Part shown: piece after piece, positions 52,017-60,947 of the stretch
Layout of the letters: each line of letters begins with the position of its first letter
Position numbering within the stretch: the first letter of the stretch is position 1
NCBI GenBank assembly: GCA_009922615.1
Contig: RFVF01000011.1
Coordinates: 1-64,000, forward strand
Length of the DNA stretch: 64,000 bases
Reading direction: 5' to 3'
Source of the DNA: Pseudomonadota bacterium
GTDB lineage: Bacteria > Verrucomicrobiota > Verrucomicrobiia > Limisphaerales > SXTU01
Translations under genes and position numbers: made by a program
The notes under the pieces: generated by a model
The model's input: only the letters and a program-made list of their open reading frames with translations
Told to the model about the DNA's origin: nothing
Databases searched by the model: none

Positions 52017-53174
52017 CTACTTCGTGTTCGGCTTGGACTCGTCCTTTTTCTCCACGACGAAAAAGTCGGCGCGGGACTTGAGCACGCTATCGAGCGTCCA
52101 CTTGGAGACGAGGTAGGTCCACTTCGAGAATTTCGCATCGGCAGCGAGCTTGTCCGCAAGCTTCTTCTGCGACTCAGCAAACTCCTTGTCCAACTTGTCC
52201 TTGTCCTCCGGCTTCTCGTCTCTACCGGGCTTGCGGGCCTTCGGAAAGTTGCCGGCTACGCTGATTTGGAAGGGATAGTTGTCGCCGCTCGCAGTGCCGG
52301 CCTTCGCGGTGTAGGTGAAGCCATCGAAGGTTTCCAGAACGAGCGTCGCGGGCTTGTCGAGACCGAGTTTGTCGGCCTGCGGGTTCGCCACCACGTCGCT
52401 GAACGAAGGCGAGTTCAACGGACTGCCCAAGGCGGATAGCTTGTTGGTGTCCACGTTCTCACCGGCCTTCACGTCGGCGAGCTTCCACTCAGCGCCCTCA
52501 GTCTCGCGCGTTACCTTCCAGCCGCTGGCTGCATTGGTCGCGTAGCTTACGGCGATGGACTTGACGTGCTCGACCTTCAGAAAGTCTTTCTCTAGCCAGT
52601 TCTCGGGCTTGGGCTCGGCATCGGCGAACTGTTCGCTGGTCACGATGACAGTGTCCTTGCTCGCGGTGTCACGCACCCAACGCCCCACGGGAAACTCGCC
52701 GCCGCCGAATGGCCCGCCCTCGGACTTCTTCGTTTGTTTCTTGCCAAGCACGACGCCCTTAAGTGCCTTGCCGTCTTTGCCCTTCAACTCGACGAGCGTG
52801 CCCTTGCCCTCGCCTTCTCCGGGAACTTGCAACTCCAGCCGCGCATGCTGGGATGCACCAATCTGCTCGGTCTGCACCGCCTTCACGTCGGCGAACTTGC
52901 GGATGAGGTCGGCGATCGTGTTGAAGTTCGCCGCGTAGTCGCCGCGCTCTTTTACAACCCATGCGTCGCCGGATTTCACGAGGTTCAGCTCGCCCGCGGT
53001 GGACTTGATGGTAATAGCGGCGACGGCGTTGACGTCGAGTGAGCCGGCGAGCTTCTGGCCGCCGCCGGAGGAAGACTGCTGCCAGTCGCCCTGACGACGC
53101 TGGTTCACGAGCAAGCCCGCGCCGCCGATGACGGCCACGAGCACGAGGAGGGTGAGGAACTGCTTGCGATTCAT
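52017..53174 (-). CDS. DUF4340-domain protein
   Basis: 385 residues. One N-terminal TM (FLTLLVLVAVIGGAGLLV) and then two repeats of a beta-rich fold with ELNLVKSGDAWVVKE, the pattern of DUF4340. These proteins go with Gld-like ABC transporters and are of unknown function. Last gene of the four-gene operon, 27 bp after the GldG-like gene. The C-terminus is Lys-rich. Confidence 0.85.
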   Translation of the reverse strand: MNRKQFLTLLVLVAVIGGAGLLVNQRRQGDWQQSSSGGGQKLAGSLDVNAVAAITIKSTAGELNLVKSGDAWVVKERGDYAANFNTIADLIRKFADVKAVQTEQIGASQHARLELQVPGEGEGKGTLVELKGKDGKALKGVVLGKKQTKKSEGGPFGGGEFPVGRWVRDTASKDTVIVTSEQFADAEPKPENWLEKDFLKVEHVKSIAVSYATNAASGWKVTRETEGAEWKLADVKAGENVDTNKLSALGSPLNSPSFSDVVANPQADKLGLDKPATLVLETFDGFTYTAKAGTASGDNYPFQISVAGNFPKARKPGRDEKPEDKDKLDKEFAESQKKLADKLAADAKFSKWTYLVSKWTLDSVLKSRADFFVVEKKDESKPNTK

Positions 53175-53201
53175 GGCTTCAGATTTTTTCGGTTCTGCTG
53201 C

Positions 53202-55100
53202 TTAACGCGCTGCCGTGCGACGGCGCTTCACCACGGCCAGACCGATGCCGCCGATGGTCACGAGGAACGGCATTCCGGCGATGTTCATCCACTTCAAACG
53301 ATTTTCCATGGACTCGACTTCCTGGCGTAAATCCCGTCTCAGCAGTTTGAGGTCAACTTTCACCTTGGCCTCCTGCTTGCGGAAGTTCTCCAACTCCTTC
53401 TGCTGTTCCGGCGAGAGCACAAAGCGCTGGCCCTTTTCCTTGTTCCGCTGAAGGTCGTTCAGCTTGCGCTGCGTTTCCTGCAGGCTGTTTTCCAAGCCCT
53501 TGATTTTTTCGCGATAAGCCTCCTCGGCCTTCAACTGCATGTCGCGCACGCGGGTGAACTGGCGCTGCACAATCGCGCGGCTGCGGGTGTTCATCAATGC
53601 GGTGTCGCCAGCCATCTGCTCCACAAAGTTCTGCGCGAGGTTCACGTTGCCGTTGCGCGGGATAACCACACGTTGGCCGAAGAAGTCCTGGATCTGCACG
53701 CAGAACTGGTCCGCAAGCATGTCGGCGTCCGCAACGAGGATGACGTGATTCTCGTCCTTCGTTTCCTTGAGCGCGTCGCTCTTGGGGGCTTCCTTCTTTT
53801 CCTCGCCCGGAGCCGGGGCGGCATCCGGCTTGCCGTTGGGGAAAGCGGTTTTGAACTTGCCGCTTAGCTTGATGGCCAGTGCGTATTCCGTGCTGCTAGG
53901 CTTGAAGTCCTTAACAATCGCATCACCGGACATCTGAGCGAGGAAGCCCTCGACAAGCTGTGACTGCGTGGTGGACTTGATGAGCACGGTCTTCTTGAGG
54001 CCCTCGACGGGGGAGCCGGTGAACGCGCCGCCAAAGCCCATCATCAGGCTATCCACCTGGCTGGTGGAGATATCGTTGCGGTCAATCGCGTCTGCGGTGA
54101 GCGAGAGCACGGCGGGCTGCTGCTCAACGCGCTGGCCACGTCCCATGCGGGTGACGTATTTCATGTCGGCGACACACTTGGTCTTGTCGAAGCCGATCCC
54201 CCAAGCGGCAAGCAGCTTGTCCAGCGAGGAACTGGTCGGCGGGCCGCCACCCATCATCGGGTTGCCGCCTTGCCGCTGCTGGTCCACGTAGGAAACGGGG
54301 TCCAGGTAGGCGACGAGCTTGCCGCCGCGCAGCACGAACTGGTCAATCGCGAACTGCGTCGCATCCGTGATGTCGCGCGGGTGGATGACAAGCAACACCT
54401 TCACGTCGGCAGGAATTTCCGTGACGTTCATTTCGAGCTGCTTCACGTCGAAGTCGTTCTTCAATTCGCTGATCAGATACCAGGCGGGCTGCTGACCACC
54501 CTGCCCCATACGCATCATCATTGGGTTCATCGGCGTGCCGAAAACGGGAAGTGCCGACATGACGCCGACGACGGGCTTGGTCGGGTTTGCGACGCGCGCG
54601 ATGGCACGGGCAAGGTCATACTCCAGCAGCTTTTCGCGTTCCGGTGACAGGAACGGCAACGCGACTTTCTGGTCGAGGCAGTTGATGGAGACGCCGAGGT
54701 AAATTTTCTCGCCGGTTTGCGTGGGCTGGCCTTCGACACCGTCGAGGTTCGCGGAGTCCTCGGCATCGGAGTCAGGTTGCGGGTCAAGCTTCTCGATTTC
54801 GATGAACTTGGACTGCTGCTTCAGCTCGACGAGCAAATCTTCGACGCGCTGGGCGTAGGTCTTGAGGAAGACCGGCATCGCGTTGTCACGCTGCGAATAG
54901 TAGAGGCGGATTTTGACCTTCGTATCCAGCTTGCCGACGATTTTCTTGGTGCCGTCGGAGAGCGTATAGAGTTTGTCAGCGGTGAGGTCCACGCGCGACC
55001 GGAAGGTGGCGGCGATGAAGTTCACCGCCACGAGGATGAGCGCCATGGCAGCGATGCCGACAGCGGAGTAGAGCAGCGTTTCGAGTTTCTTTTGTTTCAT
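53202..55100 (-). CDS. GldG-like ABC auxiliary protein
   Basis: 632 residues. A TM at about 10-30 and another near the C-terminus (IAGMPFLVTIGGIGLAVV) flank a large periplasmic domain. RSRVDLTADKLYTLSDGTKK is the conserved start of the GldG/ABC_transp_aux family. A coiled coil of about 90 residues precedes the last TM. It pairs with the permease and ATPase encoded upstream. In Bacteroidetes GldAFG supports gliding; in PVC bacteria the role is unknown. Confidence 0.9.
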   Translation of the reverse strand: MKQKKLETLLYSAVGIAAMALILVAVNFIAATFRSRVDLTADKLYTLSDGTKKIVGKLDTKVKIRLYYSQRDNAMPVFLKTYAQRVEDLLVELKQQSKFIEIEKLDPQPDSDAEDSANLDGVEGQPTQTGEKIYLGVSINCLDQKVALPFLSPEREKLLEYDLARAIARVANPTKPVVGVMSALPVFGTPMNPMMMRMGQGGQQPAWYLISELKNDFDVKQLEMNVTEIPADVKVLLVIHPRDITDATQFAIDQFVLRGGKLVAYLDPVSYVDQQRQGGNPMMGGGPPTSSSLDKLLAAWGIGFDKTKCVADMKYVTRMGRGQRVEQQPAVLSLTADAIDRNDISTSQVDSLMMGFGGAFTGSPVEGLKKTVLIKSTTQSQLVEGFLAQMSGDAIVKDFKPSSTEYALAIKLSGKFKTAFPNGKPDAAPAPGEEKKEAPKSDALKETKDENHVILVADADMLADQFCVQIQDFFGQRVVIPRNGNVNLAQNFVEQMAGDTALMNTRSRAIVQRQFTRVRDMQLKAEEAYREKIKGLENSLQETQRKLNDLQRNKEKGQRFVLSPEQQKELENFRKQEAKVKVDLKLLRRDLRQEVESMENRLKWMNIAGMPFLVTIGGIGLAVVKRRRTAAR

Positions 55101-55118
55101 GTGCTCAGGGGAAAAGGG

Positions 55119-55868
55119 TTAAGAGCGCAGGCTGCGCAAGGCGACGCTCGTGCTGAAGAGCGAGAAGCCAATCACGGACAGGAAGAACAACAGGTGCCGC
55201 GAATCCACCACGCCGCGTTGGAAGTCCTCGAAGTGCGTCATCACGCTGAAAGCCGAGACCAGCTCGACAATCCAGCGGTTGTCCGGCAGCACTTTCGTGA
55301 GGATGTTCGTCACTGGCGGCCAACCCGCGAGGATGAGGAAGAGGCACACGACCACTGAGATGATGAACGCGATGACCTGATTGCGGGTGAGTGCGGAGGT
55401 CAGGCACGTGATGGCCAAATACGCACCCGCCAGCAGGAAGCTGCCGATGTAGCCGCCCGCCACGACGCCGAGGTCCGGGTTGCCGAGATACTTCACTGTG
55501 ACCACGACGGGGAAGGTCAAGGCCAAGGCCAGGGCCAGAAACGCCCAGCTGGCGAGGAACTTGCCCATGATGGCCTGCCACGGCGTGAGCGGCATGGTCA
55601 TGAGCAATTCAATCGTGCCCTGCCGTCGCTCTTCCGACCACACGCGCATCCCGACCGCGGGGACGAGGAAGAGATAGAGCCACGGATGCCAGAGGAAAAA
55701 CGACACGAGGTTCGCCTCGTTGCGCTCAAAGAACCCCCCAACCATGAAGGTAAAGAACCCGGTCAGCAGGAGAAAGATGACGATGAAGACGTAAGCCACC
55801 GGCGACGCGAAGTAGGCGCTCAACTCGCGCTTTGCGATGGTGGTGATGTTGCCCAGTGAATTGCTCAT
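55119..55868 (-). CDS. ABC-2 type permease, GldF-like
   Basis: 249 residues with six hydrophobic segments. RELSAYFASPVAYVFIVIF is the typical GldF/ABC-2 opening, and MRVWSEERRQGTIELLMTMP is the cytoplasmic coupling segment. The gene is 27 bp after the ATPase and 18 bp before the GldG-like gene. Confidence 0.92.
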   Translation of the reverse strand: MSNSLGNITTIAKRELSAYFASPVAYVFIVIFLLLTGFFTFMVGGFFERNEANLVSFFLWHPWLYLFLVPAVGMRVWSEERRQGTIELLMTMPLTPWQAIMGKFLASWAFLALALALTFPVVVTVKYLGNPDLGVVAGGYIGSFLLAGAYLAITCLTSALTRNQVIAFIISVVVCLFLILAGWPPVTNILTKVLPDNRWIVELVSAFSVMTHFEDFQRGVVDSRHLLFFLSVIGFSLFSTSVALRSLRS

Positions 55869-55895
55869 GGTAAAAACGTTGGTTCCAAACCGCCT

Positions 55896-56843
55896 CTACT
55901 TCTTCGCCGTGTCCGATGCAGTGATGCTGCGGAAATACTCGTCCAGCTTGCCTTCCTCGATGTGCAGCTCCTCGACGCGCCAGCCTTGAGCGGCGGCACC
56001 GACAGCTTTGCTGAACTCGCCGTTGGCCGACGACTTCGGGAAGACCCGTGCCGTCACCGTGCCGTTCTCGTCCTTCACGAGCTGCACGCGTTCCGCGCCA
56101 TCAACCGCGCGCAACTTGCCGGTGACGACCTCGGCGGCGACACCGTTGACGCGCAGCAAAATCGCGCCGGCGTTCGGGGCCTTGCGCTTGAGTTCCTGCG
56201 GCGTGCCGTTGGCCACGACTGTGCCCCGGTCAATGATGATGGCCCGGGAGCAGGCGGCCTCAACTTCTTCAAGGATGTGCGTGCTGAAGATGATGGCTTT
56301 CTTCTCGCCCATGCGCTTGATGAGCTGCCGAATTTCGTGCTTCTGGTTCGGGTCCAGGCCGTCGGTCGGCTCGTCCATCACGAGAATTTCCGGGTCGTGG
56401 ATGATGGATTGCGCGAAACAGGTGCGGTGGCGGTAGCCCTTGGAGAGCGTGTCCACGCTCTGGTGGAGAACATTTTCGAGGAAGCACATTTCCACCGCGC
56501 GGTGCACGGCGGTCTTGATGGCGTTGCCGCGCAGGCCGCGGATTTCGGCGGCGAACGACAGAAAGCCATGCACCGTCATGTCGCTATAGCACGGCGCGGA
56601 CTCGGGCAGGTAGCCGATGAGGCGCTTGGCCGGCACGGGGTCCTCCAGCATGTCGTGCGTGCCGATGGTGACGCGGCCGGCCGTGGGCGGGAGGAAGCCC
56701 GTGACCATGCGCATGGTGGTGGACTTGCCCGCGCCGTTCGGCCCGAGGAAGCCCAGCACCTCGCCGCGCTGGACGGTGAAGGAAACGTCGTTCACGGCCA
56801 CCTTTGGCCCGAACGTCTTGGTCAAATTTTCGACTTTAATCAT
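55896..56843 (-). CDS. ABC transporter ATP-binding protein, GldA-like
   Basis: 315 residues. FLGPNGAGKSTTMRM (Walker A), DTLSKGYRHR (signature) and ILVMDEPTDGLDPNQ (Walker B), then the H-loop FSTHILEEVE. A C-terminal extension of about 90 residues is beta-rich. It powers the permease at 55119. First gene of the operon; GGAG lies about 8 nt before the ATG. Confidence 0.93.
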   Translation of the reverse strand: MIKVENLTKTFGPKVAVNDVSFTVQRGEVLGFLGPNGAGKSTTMRMVTGFLPPTAGRVTIGTHDMLEDPVPAKRLIGYLPESAPCYSDMTVHGFLSFAAEIRGLRGNAIKTAVHRAVEMCFLENVLHQSVDTLSKGYRHRTCFAQSIIHDPEILVMDEPTDGLDPNQKHEIRQLIKRMGEKKAIIFSTHILEEVEAACSRAIIIDRGTVVANGTPQELKRKAPNAGAILLRVNGVAAEVVTGKLRAVDGAERVQLVKDENGTVTARVFPKSSANGEFSKAVGAAAQGWRVEELHIEEGKLDEYFRSITASDTAKK

Positions 56844-57045
56844 GTGGCTACTCCGGCTGTCCGGTCATGTGACGGCGCGTATTGTGCATGGCCTGTCAAG
56901 GTTTCCGGCGATTTAGACAAAGTTTCAGCAATTCGTTCAAAGATTTTTTACAGGTTTCGCCGATGGATAAACCACAGAGACACAGAGATTGAGCCACGGA
57001 CGAAAGACTTCTTCCCTGTGGTCTCTGTGCCTCTGTGGTTCAACC
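56844..57045. other. Intergenic region before the ABC operon
   Basis: 202 bp. It holds the inverted repeat at 56970-57040 and a TTGACA at about 56896-56901 on the minus strand without a convincing -10. Confidence 0.4.
56970..57040. repeat. Inverted repeat with CACAGAGA-type arms
   Basis: Arms of 19 nt (56970-56988 and 57022-57040) match at 18 positions. Each arm contains the direct motif CACAGAG twice. It lies just after the stop of the metallohydrolase gene and could act as its terminator, although no T-run follows. Confidence 0.8.
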
Positions 57046-58695
57046 TCACTTCGCATTCGCCTGAATCTTCTTCCAAGCGGCGAGGGCTTCGTGGAACTCG
57101 GTGAGCTGTTCGACGGAGAGGACGCCAGTGTTGCGGGCGATTTCCTCCTCGGTGCGCTGGACGAACCAGTCCGCCTGCTCACGCCGGGGCCGGGGCGGCT
57201 TGCCCTCGATTTCCACCCACCACGGCGCGGTATGGGCGAAGCGGAGGCGACCGTCGGGCTGATTTTCGAAGCAACGAATCGCAAGCCAGCCAGACTCGCT
57301 GAACCACACACTGAATGGCGTTCGTAGCGACACGCAGGATGGATTACCAGTGTCAGGCAAAAACTCCGACGGCTTAAACGTCTCCGACTGCTTTACCTGG
57401 CCGTTAACAACCAATTCCCATTTCACTTCTCTCGATCCCACCGGAGCCAGAACCGTGGAAAGACCGCTAACTTGAATTTCCTTGTTGCTCTTAACACATG
57501 AACCAAGCGGCTTCCCAAGCAAACTCGCCTCCAGCAGCGGCCCCGTCGTCACGAAACTACTGCCTGCGCCCAGCCCCTTCATCCACTTCTCGTAGCTGAA
57601 GCTGCCGCCGCAATGCACATACACGCGGCTGAAACCCAGCGGCACCGGATGCACGCCATTTGCCGTGCCCGCCGTCGGCTTGAGGCGGAAGCCGCAGTTG
57701 AGCAGCGCGTAGTAGGTCTCGAAGCCGTAGTGCGTCCACGCCAGTTCCGTGTCCGTGCCGCTGCCATTGCCGGGCAGCTTCATCCACGCCGGCGCGGGCA
57801 CGGCCCAGTTGCGCACGCCGAACTCGACGCGCCAGTGGTGGTTGTTCGCCAGCTCGAAGAGGTCCGGCTTGAGCACCGGCACAATGGGCATGGACCAGTT
57901 CCAGTTGTGCTTCTCCAGGTCAATCAGCCCGCCCTCCGCGTGCGCCCGCTCGGACACGCGCTTGAGGGGAAACACCGGGATGTCGAACCGCTCCTTGTGC
58001 CCGACGATAAGGAGCGCGCCGAGCGTGTGCTGCTTCCCGCCGGAACGGAAGATTTCGTATTCCGTGTTGCGCGGATACCAGACGTGCGTCGGGTCCACGA
58101 AGACGGGCCGGCCGCCGAAATTGCCCTTCATGTTCTTGTCACTGAGCGCGGGCGGCACGGTGTCCACCGTGGTCCAGTCAATCATGGGCAGCGCCACGTT
58201 CACGTCCTCGGCGAGCATGGCGGACTCCAGCTCGGCGGGGGCGCGGTGGTTGTGGGCGTCGCCGCTGAACCAGCCGCGCTCGGCCATGTTCACCCAGCGC
58301 TTGAGCGGCAGCTTCACCTCGACCGGCTTGGCCGCGACGGTGAAGTGGTTGGTCAACGGCAGATACTCCTTCCCGCGCTCGACGACGGCGGTGTAGCGCC
58401 CCGGCGGCAGCTCCGCGACCCACTGGTGCGCCGAGAGCGTGGTGTGATACTCGGTAGCGTTGGTGTTGAACCCACTGCGCTTCTCGTAGCGAACGGCGGA
58501 ACCGAACGGCGGGACGGACTTGGGAAAGTGCCACTTGCCGTCGGCTTCACTCCGCAAGTAGAGCCGCGCGGCGACGGGCTTCCCCGTCGCGGCGTCTGTG
58601 ATGTCGCCGTAAACGGGCACGGTGGAGTCGGCGGCGCGCCCAACAACGCAGCCCAGGAGCAGGCAGGCCAACCCACGCAGAGAAAACTTGGTCAT
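57046..58695 (-). CDS. Secreted CehA/McbA-family metallohydrolase-like protein
   Basis: 549 residues. A signal peptide (ACLLLGCVVGRA) is followed by a beta-sandwich (VYGDITDAATGKPVAARLYL, carboxypeptidase-regulatory-like). The PHP-like domain starts with WFSGDAHNHR, as in CehA carbaryl hydrolases. The second histidine cluster seen in active members is less clear. Transcription ends at the inverted repeat 56970-57040. It probably acts outside the cytoplasm. Confidence 0.75.
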   Translation of the reverse strand: MTKFSLRGLACLLLGCVVGRAADSTVPVYGDITDAATGKPVAARLYLRSEADGKWHFPKSVPPFGSAVRYEKRSGFNTNATEYHTTLSAHQWVAELPPGRYTAVVERGKEYLPLTNHFTVAAKPVEVKLPLKRWVNMAERGWFSGDAHNHRAPAELESAMLAEDVNVALPMIDWTTVDTVPPALSDKNMKGNFGGRPVFVDPTHVWYPRNTEYEIFRSGGKQHTLGALLIVGHKERFDIPVFPLKRVSERAHAEGGLIDLEKHNWNWSMPIVPVLKPDLFELANNHHWRVEFGVRNWAVPAPAWMKLPGNGSGTDTELAWTHYGFETYYALLNCGFRLKPTAGTANGVHPVPLGFSRVYVHCGGSFSYEKWMKGLGAGSSFVTTGPLLEASLLGKPLGSCVKSNKEIQVSGLSTVLAPVGSREVKWELVVNGQVKQSETFKPSEFLPDTGNPSCVSLRTPFSVWFSESGWLAIRCFENQPDGRLRFAHTAPWWVEIEGKPPRPRREQADWFVQRTEEEIARNTGVLSVEQLTEFHEALAAWKKIQANAK

Positions 58696-58701
58696 GCGTG
58701 A

Positions 58702-58730
58702 AATCTAGCCACGCCGGACCAGACGGGAAG
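58702..58730 (-). promoter_or_regulatory. Promoter of the metallohydrolase gene
   Basis: TAGATT (58702-58707) lies 6 nt before the ATG. A poor -35 (CTTCCC, 58725-58730) is at 17-bp spacing. Confidence 0.4.
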
Positions 58731-58782
58731 CGCGATTTCACCGATCCTCACGGTGCGTGACGAACTGGCCGACTCAGCGCGG

Positions 58783-60903
58783 CTATTTGTTCTCCATCTT
58801 CCAGACGCCTTTCCAATCGGCGTGAGGATACGCGATGAGTTCATCGCAGCGGTGGATCATGAGTTTGCTGGGGCCGTCGTTGAACTGCTCGGCCAGCCGG
58901 GTGAAGGTGGGCTTGGCCTCGGCAAATTTCCCGACCGTGTAGAGGACGAATGCGGCGTCCCAATCGCGCACGAGGTCGGCGTAGTTGGCCGGCGTGCGCG
59001 GGTTTTGGATTTCGAGCAGCTCGACGGGCGTGCTTTTGCCTTTGACGATGACGCGATCGAGGAGGCGATGCAGGCCGGGGTTGGTGAGGAGGTGGAAGAT
59101 CTCGCGGGAGACCAACAGGGTGACACCGTAGTATTTGGTGAGGGCTTCGATGCGGGCGGCTTCGTTGATGGTGTCGCCGACTAGGCCAAAGTCGAGGCGC
59201 TTGGCGGAGCCTTTGTTGCCGAAGAGCACGGAGCCGCGATGCAGGGCGACGCCGTAGCCGAAGAGGGCTTTGACCTCGGGGTTTTGCGCGGCCTTGACGT
59301 TTTCCATGCCGGTGATGAGTTCCATCGCGGCACGCAGCGCTTGGTTCGCGCCATCGGGCTGCGGCTGCGGCGCGCCCCAGTAGGTGAGGAACTGATCGCC
59401 GAGGAAGTGTTCGAGCGAACCGTCCTGGCCCATGACCGCGTTGGTCTCGACCTCGAAGACCTGATTGAGCAGCTTGAACATGCCGCCGGGGCCGAGTTTT
59501 TCGGCCAGCGGGGTGGAGTTGCGCAGGTCGGTGAGGAGCAGCGTGACCTCGGCGGAGCGGGCTTCCATGGAGCCGGGATTGGCGAGCACGTAGGCGCTGA
59601 CCTTCGGAGAGAAGTAGAGGTCCATCGTTTTGCGCAGCTCGTCCTTGGCTTTCTTTTCCACCCAGAAGTCGTAGGCCAGCGTCCCGACACCGCAGGCGAG
59701 CACCGTGACGATGGGGACTCCGGTGAGAATGATAAGGCCGACGCGGTTGAAGAGCTGCAGGCTCAACACAGCATAGAGAATGGTGAGGGCAACAAGCACG
59801 GCGAGGCGCACGCGGGCGTCCCGCAGGAGCCAGCAGCACAACGCGGCCAGGGCCCCGGAGCCAAGGATGAGGCCTTGGTTGAAGTTGCCGCTGGTGTTGC
59901 GGAGGAACTCGCGGTGCAGTGCGGCGTTGATGATGTTCAAGTGGATTTCCGGGCCAGGCATGAAGGCGTCGGCCATCGGCGTCAGGTGAACGTCGTGCAA
60001 GACCTCCGCGATGGGGCCGACGAGCACGAGCTTGCCTTGGAAGAAGCGCCCGTCTTGGTAGCGGTTGTGCCAGATGTCGCGGACGAAGAGTTCGTTGACG
60101 GGATGGAAAGGGAAACCTTTGGTCGGCGTGTCCGTGTAGCGGAACGGGATGGGACGTTCCCCGGGAGGGATGGCGTCGGCGTGGCCGAGCAGGCGCAGAG
60201 CCCGGGCGGCCAGAGATTCTTGGTGAGGTTCGCCGGGTTGGGTCTGGACGGAGTCGTCGAGCTGGAGGTTCAGGCTGGTTTCGGAAATGCGGAACCGGGC
60301 GCGCCGCACGACGCTGTCGCCATCAGGCCAGATGGTGGCGAAACAGACGCGCGGATCGTAAATCACGCTCCCATCTGGATTGGGAAGGATGGAGTCATTG
60401 GGTAGAGTTTGGTTGAGGTTGCCGCCGCTCTGGACATCAGCCTCCTGAAAGATTGTGCTGATGACGACCTTGTCGGCGTGTTGTTTCAAGATGGCGGCGA
60501 ACTTTTCATCACCTTCCATCGCGCTGCGAAACACAATGTCGAACACCACGCCTTTGGCCCCGGCGGCAAGGAGGCGCTCGACGAGTGAAGCCCAGACTTC
60601 GCGCGGCCAGGGGTAGGTTCCTTGGAGCAGCTTCAAGGGACGGGAGTCCTGATCCTGCACGCCGATGGCTTCGGAATACTCCACGCGCTCGAAGCCGACG
60701 AGGACGAGGTCCGGGTTGGCGGGCGTCTTGCGCCCGAGCTGATGCCGCAAGCGCTCGGAGTAAGCCTCGGCCCTGGTGAAGTGGCGGTTGAGCCAGAGAA
60801 AATTGACCGTGGCCCCGAGCCACGCAATGACGGCCACCGTGGCACAGATGGCGGTGAGTTTCCATTGCCGCGCGCGAGGTTGACTTTGGGGAGTTGAAGC
60901 CAT
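58783..60903 (-). CDS. CHASE2-domain adenylate/guanylate cyclase
   Basis: 706 residues. TM1 is at about 20-35. A periplasmic CHASE2 domain spans about 60-340 (GVVFDIVFRSAMEGDEKFA, RDIWHNRYQDGRFFQGK). Three TMs follow at 345-420. The cyclase domain at about 450-640 has LLTDLRNSTPLAEK and HFLGDQFLTYWG (the metal Asp pair), and FGLVGDTINEAARIE. It makes cAMP or cGMP in response to an external cue. It is divergent from the FecR-domain gene, 43 bp apart. Confidence 0.92.
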   Translation of the reverse strand: MASTPQSQPRARQWKLTAICATVAVIAWLGATVNFLWLNRHFTRAEAYSERLRHQLGRKTPANPDLVLVGFERVEYSEAIGVQDQDSRPLKLLQGTYPWPREVWASLVERLLAAGAKGVVFDIVFRSAMEGDEKFAAILKQHADKVVISTIFQEADVQSGGNLNQTLPNDSILPNPDGSVIYDPRVCFATIWPDGDSVVRRARFRISETSLNLQLDDSVQTQPGEPHQESLAARALRLLGHADAIPPGERPIPFRYTDTPTKGFPFHPVNELFVRDIWHNRYQDGRFFQGKLVLVGPIAEVLHDVHLTPMADAFMPGPEIHLNIINAALHREFLRNTSGNFNQGLILGSGALAALCCWLLRDARVRLAVLVALTILYAVLSLQLFNRVGLIILTGVPIVTVLACGVGTLAYDFWVEKKAKDELRKTMDLYFSPKVSAYVLANPGSMEARSAEVTLLLTDLRNSTPLAEKLGPGGMFKLLNQVFEVETNAVMGQDGSLEHFLGDQFLTYWGAPQPQPDGANQALRAAMELITGMENVKAAQNPEVKALFGYGVALHRGSVLFGNKGSAKRLDFGLVGDTINEAARIEALTKYYGVTLLVSREIFHLLTNPGLHRLLDRVIVKGKSTPVELLEIQNPRTPANYADLVRDWDAAFVLYTVGKFAEAKPTFTRLAEQFNDGPSKLMIHRCDELIAYPHADWKGVWKMENK

Positions 60904-60918
60904 ATTGGTTGCGCCCGG

Positions 60919-60947
60919 AAACTAGCCAGCAACGCGCGTCGTGACCA
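60919..60947 (-). promoter_or_regulatory. Promoter of the CHASE2 cyclase gene
   Basis: TGGTCA (60942-60947), 17 bp, TAGTTT (60919-60924), 15 nt to ATG. The -35 box overlaps the first codon of the divergent FecR-domain gene. Confidence 0.5.

Noticed and set aside
56896-56930. Promoter with a consensus TTGACA before the ABC operon
   Set aside because: The -35 is perfect on the minus strand but no acceptable -10 lies 16-18 bp downstream.
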